From CANLBN01 sp965230205 (GTDB taxonomy: Bacteria; Pseudomonadota; Gammaproteobacteria; Pseudomonadales; Cellvibrionaceae): a stretch of 64,000 nt of DNA. Below the pieces are notes generated by a model. It made no database searches, had not been told where the DNA came from, and saw only the letters and a program-made list of their open reading frames with translations. The position numbers and the translations under genes were made by a program. Within the stretch, counting starts at the first letter, position 1. The number at the start of each line of letters is the position of its first letter. The stretch spans positions 2,790,001 through 2,854,000 of the forward strand of contig OZ245996.1 of NCBI GenBank assembly GCA_965230205.1, given 5' to 3'. Shown piece by piece: positions 58,085 through 64,000 of the stretch.

Positions 58085-58981
58085 TTAACGAAGTGTTTTT
58101 TTAACCCACTCTGTAAAACGAGCTACTTTGGTTTGGTCTTTTTTATGGGGAGGAGTTATTAAGTAATAACCGTAGTCACTGTTTAGTTCTATCTTTAAGG
58201 GATTGATTAACTTCTGTTGTTGTAACAGGTCATGACAAAGAAAGTCCGGTACAAATCCAATACCCAGGTGTTTCAAAGCGGCTTGAATAACCATATAAAA
58301 ATGTTCGCAGCCAAAACTGCTAACAACATCCATTTTATCCAGTTGATAATGTTCAAAAAAATCATGCCAGAGGTGAGGGCGATTATTCAGTGTTATGCAT
58401 TGGCATTTTTGTAAGTCTGCCACAGAACTTACCGGTGTTTCTTCAAGTTGCTGAGGGCTGGCAATCAATAGAAGTTTTTCAGCCAGAAGCAGTTCAGCAT
58501 CCGTATTTTTTTTGTCTTTTGGTAAGCAGCGAATGGAAATATCAACCTGGCTTTTACTCCAGTCAATATCATCATCTGCTGAGTTGATATGTAACACAAT
58601 ATCAGGATGAAGCTGGTGAAATTCTTCTACCCTTGAAAACATCCATAGTGCGCTGAGTGATGGCGTGATGTTTATTGTTAAGACTTCTTTTTCTTGGTGG
58701 GCATAAAATTTTTCTGAGCCTGCTTCGACAATATCCAAGGCTTGGGATATAACCGATAAATATTGTCTGCCTTCGTTGGTTAACGTGACAACACCACCAT
58801 TGCGTTCAAATAAGGCTGTGCCTAAATGTCTCTCTAATAAGCGAATTTGTTTGCTTACAGCACTTTGAGTTACAAACAGAGTTTCAGCGGCTTTACTAAA
58901 GCTTTCTGATTTGGCGGCGACTTCAAAGACGCGCAAGGCATTGAGTGGGGGTAAATGTCTTTTCATTTCAGTTACTTGCAC
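58085..58981 (-). CDS. LysR-family regulator (GcvA-like) of the aminotransferase/BKACE operon
   Basis: LysR-type regulator of 298 residues: opening RHLPPLNALRVFEVAAKSESFSKAAETL with helix TQSAVSKQIRLLERHLG, and a ligand domain (VLTINITPSLSALWMFSRVEEF; QVDISIRCL). An ATG at 58966 (MKRHLPPL) is a good alternative start. It is divergent from the operon starting at 59190, and a TTGATT-N9-AATCAA box lies between. It most likely activates that operon in response to its substrate. Confidence 0.88.
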   Translation of the reverse strand: MQVTEMKRHLPPLNALRVFEVAAKSESFSKAAETLFVTQSAVSKQIRLLERHLGTALFERNGGVVTLTNEGRQYLSVISQALDIVEAGSEKFYAHQEKEVLTINITPSLSALWMFSRVEEFHQLHPDIVLHINSADDDIDWSKSQVDISIRCLPKDKKNTDAELLLAEKLLLIASPQQLEETPVSSVADLQKCQCITLNNRPHLWHDFFEHYQLDKMDVVSSFGCEHFYMVIQAALKHLGIGFVPDFLCHDLLQQQKLINPLKIELNSDYGYYLITPPHKKDQTKVARFTEWVKKTLR

Positions 58982-59003
58982 ATTGTAGTAGATAGAGAAT
59001 ATC

Positions 59004-59024
59004 TTGATTGCAGTGCCTAATCAA
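59004..59024. promoter_or_regulatory. LysR-type box (T-N11-A) before the catabolic operon
   Basis: TTGATT (59004-59009), nine bases, AATCAA (59019-59024): an interrupted palindrome containing T-N11-A, located 23 bases beyond the LysR start and 166 bases before the aminotransferase start. Confidence 0.6.
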
Positions 59025-59189
59025 TCTTGGGGCTAATGACGGAGCATTTAAGGGCTATGACTTTTTTTCATCATGCCAAAAAATAAGTTGTTTGTATAAG
59101 CCTGTTATTTTTTGAATACTACTTCGGTATCTTGAGGTTGTTTATGCCTCTTATCGTAAGCCTGTACTGATCTACTACTGGAGTTTTAC

Positions 59190-60509
59190 ATGTCTCATGT
59201 TTTTCCTCGCCATACTAACAATGTATTGCCAACGGTGGTTTCCGGTGAAGGCGTCTACTTAGTTGATAATCACGGCAAGCGTTATATTGATGGTTCTTGT
59301 GGGGCTGCAACTTCTTGTTTAGGACATAGCGATGCCAAGGTGATCGCTGCAATTAAGCACCAGCTCGATTCTATACCCTATGCTCATACCAGCTTTTTTA
59401 CGTCGAACCCTGCAGAAGAGTTGGCAAATCTGTTGAGTGCCCATGCGCCGGAAGAAATCGAAAGAGTGTATTTTCTGTCAGGTGGTTCAGAGGCGGTAGA
59501 GGCGTCGTTAAAATTAGCACGGCAGTATTTTTTAGAAAAAGGCGAGGCTTCTCGCCGACATGTGATTGCACGGCGACAAAGTTACCACGGGAATACATTG
59601 GGTGCGCTGGCAACAGGTGGCAATAAGTCCCGACGTAAAGCCTTTGCTCCTCTATTGATGGAAACCACACATATATCCCCTTGCTATGAGTACCGAGGTA
59701 AAGAGGGTGGAGAGAGCACCTTTGACTATGGGCAGCGTGTTGCCAATGAACTCGAAACAGAAATTCAGCGGCTTGGGTCAGAGAATGTCATGGCGTTTGT
59801 GGCTGAGCCTGTGGTTGGGGCTACCGCAGGTGCATTGCCATCGGTGAAGGGGTACTTTAAACGTATCCGAGATATTTGTGACCGCTATGGCGTCTTGTTA
59901 ATTCTCGATGAGGTGATGTGTGGCATGGGGAGAACGGGCACCTTGTTTGCCTGTGAACAGGACGATGTCGTTCCCGATATTGTGACCATTGCTAAAGGTC
60001 TGGGAGCTGGTTATCAACCTATAGGCGCTATGTTGTGTACGGAGGCAATCTATCAAACCATTGCTGAGGGTTCCGGCTTTTTCCACCATGGCCATACTTA
60101 TATAGGCCACCCTACGGCTTGTGCTGCGTCATTGGCTGTACTGCGTCGTCTTGTTGATGATGGTTTAGTTAAACAGTCCAAACGTTTAGGTGATGTTTTA
60201 CAGGCGAAGTTGATCGACCAATTTGGCCAGCACCCTTATATTGGCGATATTCGTGGGAGAGGTTTATTCCGTGGTATAGAAATAGTCGCTGATCGCGAGA
60301 CAAAGCGACCTTTTGCACCTGAACAAAAGATACATCAGAAAATTAAGGCAGCGGCCTTTGATCTAGGGCTAATTTGCTATCCTAATGGTGGAACGATCGA
60401 TGGCACACAAGGTGACCATGTATTGCTAGCGCCTCCCTTTATTATGGATGAGAATCACATCGAAGAAATAGTTGATAAACTGTCGAAAGCATTTGAGAGG
60501 GTTTTATGA
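59190..60509 (+). CDS. Class III (omega) aminotransferase
   Basis: PLP-dependent aminotransferase of 439 residues. The PLP lysine is K269 (TIAKGLGAGYQPIGA), with D240 (LILDEVMCGMGRTG) holding the pyridine nitrogen and SYHGNTLGA near 131-139. Class III enzymes act on amines and beta- or omega-amino acids, giving an aldehyde or keto acid. It overlaps the beta-keto acid cleavage gene by 4 bases (ATGA), so its product is probably the beta-keto acid used next. First gene of the LysR-controlled operon. Confidence 0.9.
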   Translation: MSHVFPRHTNNVLPTVVSGEGVYLVDNHGKRYIDGSCGAATSCLGHSDAKVIAAIKHQLDSIPYAHTSFFTSNPAEELANLLSAHAPEEIERVYFLSGGSEAVEASLKLARQYFLEKGEASRRHVIARRQSYHGNTLGALATGGNKSRRKAFAPLLMETTHISPCYEYRGKEGGESTFDYGQRVANELETEIQRLGSENVMAFVAEPVVGATAGALPSVKGYFKRIRDICDRYGVLLILDEVMCGMGRTGTLFACEQDDVVPDIVTIAKGLGAGYQPIGAMLCTEAIYQTIAEGSGFFHHGHTYIGHPTACAASLAVLRRLVDDGLVKQSKRLGDVLQAKLIDQFGQHPYIGDIRGRGLFRGIEIVADRETKRPFAPEQKIHQKIKAAAFDLGLICYPNGGTIDGTQGDHVLLAPPFIMDENHIEEIVDKLSKAFERVL

Positions 60510-61285
60510 AACGATTGCCAACGATAATGGTGGCTCCAAACGGTGCACGTCGTGGAAAAGAAGACCACCCTGAGCTACCGATGACAATTCCTGACATTGT
60601 ATCGACAGCGGCTTCTTGCTGGGAAGCTGGAGCAGGTGGCATACATTTACATGTGCGTGATCAGCAAGGAGCACATGTGCTCGATGCAGGCTTATACAAC
60701 GAAGCGATTGCTGAATTAAAAATCGCCGTGCCGGATATGTTTGTCCAGATTACAACAGAAGCGGTGGGGCGCTATTCGCCCCAGCAGCAGAGGCAGGTTG
60801 TTAAAGAGGTTAAGCCTGTCAGTGTTTCTGTTTCTATTGCAGAAATGCTAGCCGATGATAATTATCGTGAAGTATTGGATTTTTATCGATGGTGCGATCA
60901 AGAGTCAGTCGCTGTCCAACATATTGTCTATAACGCTAACGATGTAGAGGCGTTAAATCAACTATTAAAAAGCTATACGCCAGCCACGTCGCCGTTGCAT
61001 TTGCTGTTCGTGCTGGGCCGGTACACTAAAAATCAACAAAGTCAGCCAGATGATTTACTGATGTTTACTAACTGGTTGTCGACAACTGATGTAGAAGTTG
61101 ATTGGGCTGTTTGTGCGTTTGGCCAGAGTGAAACGGAGTGTCTGCTGGCAGCGTATCGATCAGGTGGTAAGGTGCGCGTTGGCTTTGAAAATTCACTGTG
61201 GAATGCTGATGGTAGTGTCGCCGCTAATAATGCAGAGCGTATTGTCGAAATAAAACAAGCAATGGATAAAATCGATAAAGCATGA
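60506..61285 (+). CDS. Beta-keto acid cleavage enzyme (BKACE, DUF849)
   Basis: Zinc enzyme of the family of 3-keto-5-aminohexanoate cleavage enzyme (Kce). It exchanges acetyl-CoA with a beta-keto acid to give acetoacetate and a new CoA thioester. The zinc site is visible as H47 and H49 (GGIHLHVRD) and E228 (VGFENSLW). It is 259 residues, a little shorter than Kce. It is translationally coupled to the aminotransferase, and an acetoacetate-CoA ligase follows. Specificity differs between subgroups and cannot be read off here. Confidence 0.92.
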   Translation: MKRLPTIMVAPNGARRGKEDHPELPMTIPDIVSTAASCWEAGAGGIHLHVRDQQGAHVLDAGLYNEAIAELKIAVPDMFVQITTEAVGRYSPQQQRQVVKEVKPVSVSVSIAEMLADDNYREVLDFYRWCDQESVAVQHIVYNANDVEALNQLLKSYTPATSPLHLLFVLGRYTKNQQSQPDDLLMFTNWLSTTDVEVDWAVCAFGQSETECLLAAYRSGGKVRVGFENSLWNADGSVAANNAERIVEIKQAMDKIDKA

Positions 61286-61354
61286 TTGCTTGAATGATGT
61301 TAGATAATCGTGTGAAACAGTGACCAATAATTTTTTGTATAAATAAGAGATGTG

Positions 61355-63313
61355 ATGAACGGTAAAAACGACCCTCTTTGGACACCTAGTCAGGCCAGGA
61401 TTGATTCAAGCCCTATGTCAGCTTTTGCTCGAAAAGCAGAAAATTTATCGGGGGAAAAATTCAACAGCTATTCAGATTTGCATGAATGGTCTGTAGACAG
61501 CATGACTGATTTTTGGGATCTTTTTTGGGACGATGCTTCTATCATTGGTGAAAAGGGCGAATGGACTATTATTGATTCTGACAAGATGCCTGGGGCACAA
61601 TTTTTCCCTGATTCACAATTAAATTTTGCTGAAAATTTGCTGCGTAAAAATACGGAAGAACCTGCGATTATCTTTCGTCGTGAAGATGGCTTGAGTGAAA
61701 CGTTTTCCTGGAGAGAATTGAATAATCTAGTGTCGCGTATTCAGCAAGCAATGGTTGCTCACGGTGTTTCTGTCGGTGACAGAATAGCGGCAATGATTCC
61801 GAATTCGCCACATGCCATTGCGGCCATGTTGGCGGCGACATCATTGGGGGCGATCTGGTCCTCATGCTCTCCGGATTTTGGTGAGAAGTCGGTTGTCGAT
61901 CGCTTTGGCCAAATTCAACCCACACTATTTTTTGCTTGTGATGGCTACCAATACAATGGCAAAGATATCGATCTTACGAAAAGACTTGCGAGTATCGTCC
62001 CTCAACTTGGCGTTGAAAAAACTATTATCTTTCCTTTTATGGAAAGGTCTGAAAGGGTTGCGTCAACCTTATCTGATGGTATCTCATTTGAAGCATTCAT
62101 TGATCCGTTTGATCCTCGCGAGGTGACATTTAAGCGACTTCCATTTGCTCATCCTTTGTATATTTTATTTTCTTCTGGCACGACTGGAGCACCGAAATGC
62201 ATTGTGCACTCAGCAGGTGGCACACTATTGCAACACTTAAAAGAGCATCGTTTGCATTGTGGTACTCAAAGTGGCGATCGAGTATTTTATTTTACAACCT
62301 GTGGTTGGATGATGTGGAATTGGCTTGTCAGTGCGTTAGGGTGTGGTGCCACCGTCGTACTATATGACGGTTCGCCATTTTATCCTGATGGTAATGTCTT
62401 GTTTAATTATGCTGAAGAGGAAAAATTTACGGTCTTTGGTACATCAGCAAAATATATTGATTCAATTCGTAACGCAGGGTTAACGCCCATAAAAACTCAC
62501 GATTTATCATCTGTAAGGATGATAGCTTCGACAGGCTCGCCCTTGCTTCCTGAAAATTTCTCTTATATTTATTCCGATGTTAACACTGATGTTCAATTGG
62601 CCTCTATTTCTGGTGGTACCGATATTGTTGGTTGTTTTGTTGGCGGCGTCCCCTGGAAGCCCGTTTATTCAGGTGAAATCCAAGGGGCGATGTTAGCAAT
62701 GGATGTTAAGGTATTAAATGATCAGGGAGAGCCAGTGGTTGGTGAAAAAGGAGAGCTGGTTTGCGCCTCTCCATTCCCATCAATGCCGATTGGTTTTTGG
62801 AATGATACCGATGGAGAAAAATACCATAGCGCTTACTTTGATCGCTTCGATAATTGTTGGTGCCAGGGTGATTTTGTTGAACAGACACGGCATGATGGGT
62901 TTGTTATTTACGGTCGTTCTGATGCCACACTGAATCCTGGTGGCGTCCGCATTGGCACAGCGGAAATTTATAATCAAGTTGAACAATTGCCTGAAATTGA
63001 AGAAGGTCTTTGCGTTGGTCAGAAGTGGGATAATGATACTCGTATAGTGCTATTTGTCCGCCTTGCAGCGGGAATAATATTAGATGATGATTTAATTGTT
63101 AAAATCCGCAAAAAAATTCGTAGTGGAGCCTCTCCGCGCCATGTGCCGGCGGTGATTCTTGCCGTGCCTGATTTACCGCGTACCAAATCCGGCAAAATAT
63201 CGGAATTATCAGTAAGGGAAATCATTCACGGCCGCAGTGTTAAGAATGATGGGGCATTGGCAAACCCTGAATCCTTAGATTTGTTTAAAAATATATCGGG
63301 CTTGATGAAGTAA
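61355..63313 (+). CDS. Acetoacetate-CoA ligase
   Basis: AMP-forming ligase that makes acetoacetyl-CoA from acetoacetate, ATP and CoA. It is 652 residues from the ATG at 61355 (a GTG lies one codon earlier). Motifs: FSSGTTGAPKCIVHSAGG (phosphate loop), the C-terminal hinge, and the catalytic lysine region PRTKSGKISE near 610-620. The N-terminal cap of acetoacetyl-CoA synthetases is present. It would recapture the acetoacetate released by the cleavage enzyme just upstream, 66 bases away. Confidence 0.92.
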   Translation: MNGKNDPLWTPSQARIDSSPMSAFARKAENLSGEKFNSYSDLHEWSVDSMTDFWDLFWDDASIIGEKGEWTIIDSDKMPGAQFFPDSQLNFAENLLRKNTEEPAIIFRREDGLSETFSWRELNNLVSRIQQAMVAHGVSVGDRIAAMIPNSPHAIAAMLAATSLGAIWSSCSPDFGEKSVVDRFGQIQPTLFFACDGYQYNGKDIDLTKRLASIVPQLGVEKTIIFPFMERSERVASTLSDGISFEAFIDPFDPREVTFKRLPFAHPLYILFSSGTTGAPKCIVHSAGGTLLQHLKEHRLHCGTQSGDRVFYFTTCGWMMWNWLVSALGCGATVVLYDGSPFYPDGNVLFNYAEEEKFTVFGTSAKYIDSIRNAGLTPIKTHDLSSVRMIASTGSPLLPENFSYIYSDVNTDVQLASISGGTDIVGCFVGGVPWKPVYSGEIQGAMLAMDVKVLNDQGEPVVGEKGELVCASPFPSMPIGFWNDTDGEKYHSAYFDRFDNCWCQGDFVEQTRHDGFVIYGRSDATLNPGGVRIGTAEIYNQVEQLPEIEEGLCVGQKWDNDTRIVLFVRLAAGIILDDDLIVKIRKKIRSGASPRHVPAVILAVPDLPRTKSGKISELSVREIIHGRSVKNDGALANPESLDLFKNISGLMK

Positions 63314-63412
63314 AATATTATTTATTTTTCCTAAACATTAGCAGATTTACGTTAATATAATAGACCTTGAAATTAAATTGAACTTAAACTTAATAAGAAA
63401 GCCCCTCTCTGT

Positions 63413-64000
63413 ATGAAACCGGTAATCCCCTTGATCAGTCGAATGTCTGAAAAAGAGATACAGCAATGTTTACAGCTGTGTGCACATATCCTTCCTGAAG
63501 AAAAGGTTGTGCCAGCACCAATGCTCTCTTCTGCCGAAAGATCACAATGTGATATTGCGATTGTGGCTAACCCTGATCCAAAAGAGGTTGCAGAATTTAC
63601 CGGGTTAACATGGGTGCAAAGCCTATGGGCAGGGGTAGAGCAACTGGTTGCAGAGTTAAATAGCTCTGAGCTTCGTATCGTGCGCTTAATCGACCCAAGT
63701 TTGAGTAAAGCTATGGCTGAGGCTGTCCTCGCATGGACTTTATATCTGCATCGGCATATGCCACGTTACGCTTTACAACAACAGCGTAAATTATGGCATA
63801 GCCTACCTTATCGCCCTGCTCAAGAGTGTACGGTGGGTATTCTTGGTTTTGGTGAATTAGGGCAGGCAAGTGCCAGTCAGTTAGCACTGAATGGTTTTAA
63901 TGTACTGGCCTGGAGCCGCCGTCCTAAACAGTTGCCAGGTATCACGAGTTACAGTGGCGAAGAAGGTCTCCAATCCTTGCTAAAGCAAAGCCAAATTCTT
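63413..64000 (+). CDS. D-2-hydroxyacid dehydrogenase (GhrA-like), partial
   Basis: The first 196 codons of an NAD(P)-dependent 2-hydroxyacid dehydrogenase, cut by the right edge. It shows the substrate segment WVQSLWAGVEQLV, the AMAEAVLAW stretch and the Rossmann motif VGILGFGELGQ followed by an arginine-rich strand end (LAWSRRP) that suggests NADP(H). It resembles glyoxylate/hydroxypyruvate reductase A. It lies 99 bases after the ligase in the same direction and may belong to the same catabolic operon. Confidence 0.88.
   Translation, partial: MKPVIPLISRMSEKEIQQCLQLCAHILPEEKVVPAPMLSSAERSQCDIAIVANPDPKEVAEFTGLTWVQSLWAGVEQLVAELNSSELRIVRLIDPSLSKAMAEAVLAWTLYLHRHMPRYALQQQRKLWHSLPYRPAQECTVGILGFGELGQASASQLALNGFNVLAWSRRPKQLPGITSYSGEEGLQSLLKQSQIL

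Noticed and set aside
1..64000. CRISPR array, tRNA or rRNA genes, prophage, integrase
   Set aside because: No regularly spaced repeats, no cloverleaf or rRNA sequence, no phage structural genes and no tyrosine recombinase were found on reading both strands by eye.

Overview
The window looks like a stretch of chromosome from an AT-rich, free-living, probably marine gammaproteobacterium. The basis is the YheS, DbpA, RhlE, SlyD, FklB, Xth and YadG/YadH-type proteins, a LinB-like haloalkane dehalogenase, and integron attC sites of the kind common in marine Gammaproteobacteria. This is inference from protein resemblance; the genus cannot be fixed from sequence alone. No rRNA, tRNA, CRISPR array, phage or plasmid backbone was seen.

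Layout. 1-10.1 kb: a cut-off class III adenylate cyclase, an AEC-type transporter, an RhlE-like helicase, a JmjC-like cupin, a NYN-domain protein, a secreted M91-like metallopeptidase, the ABC-F ATPase YheS and a glutaredoxin. 10.2-19 kb: a GbsR-type regulator with an 18-bp-arm palindrome; a lumazine-binding-like gene split by a 265-bp MITE; a rhodanese; a CpxR-like two-component system divergent from a MipA/OmpV operon; and an ECF sigma factor with a soluble zinc anti-sigma and two small envelope genes. 19-30.5 kb: several divergent regulator/enzyme pairs with visible operators (TetR/SDR, WYL/SnoaL, ArsR/SRPBCC), transhydrogenase SthA, two FKBP isomerases, exonuclease III and an ABC-2 exporter.

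30.6-40 kb: an L-domain lipoprotein, acetate kinase, a PEBP protein, a SpmA/SpmB-like membrane protein, an AraC regulator beside a cytochrome c'/cytochrome b pair, and a MarR regulator facing a haloalkane dehalogenase across two copies of one palindrome. 40-47.1 kb: many small leftward genes. From 42.7 to 47.1 kb five convincing attC sites and one weaker one separate them, with no integrase in the window, so this is an integrase-less cassette cluster (CALIN) holding new, duplicated and decaying cassettes.

47.4-64 kb: regulator-linked transport and tautomerase genes, an N-formylglutamate amidohydrolase-like lipoprotein followed by a scrap of a LysR gene, DbpA, a secreted phospholipase D-like protein, a MerR/PhzF pair, and at the right edge a LysR-controlled operon: class III aminotransferase, beta-keto acid cleavage enzyme, acetoacetyl-CoA synthetase and the start of a 2-hydroxyacid dehydrogenase. 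Together these suggest a pathway that turns a beta-amino acid into CoA thioesters.

Best candidates for something new are the attC cassette cluster, the right-edge beta-keto acid operon, the MarR/dehalogenase switch, and the MITE with its dispersed end fragments. Start codons were moved from the longest possible ORF wherever a family-typical start or a ribosome binding site supported it.
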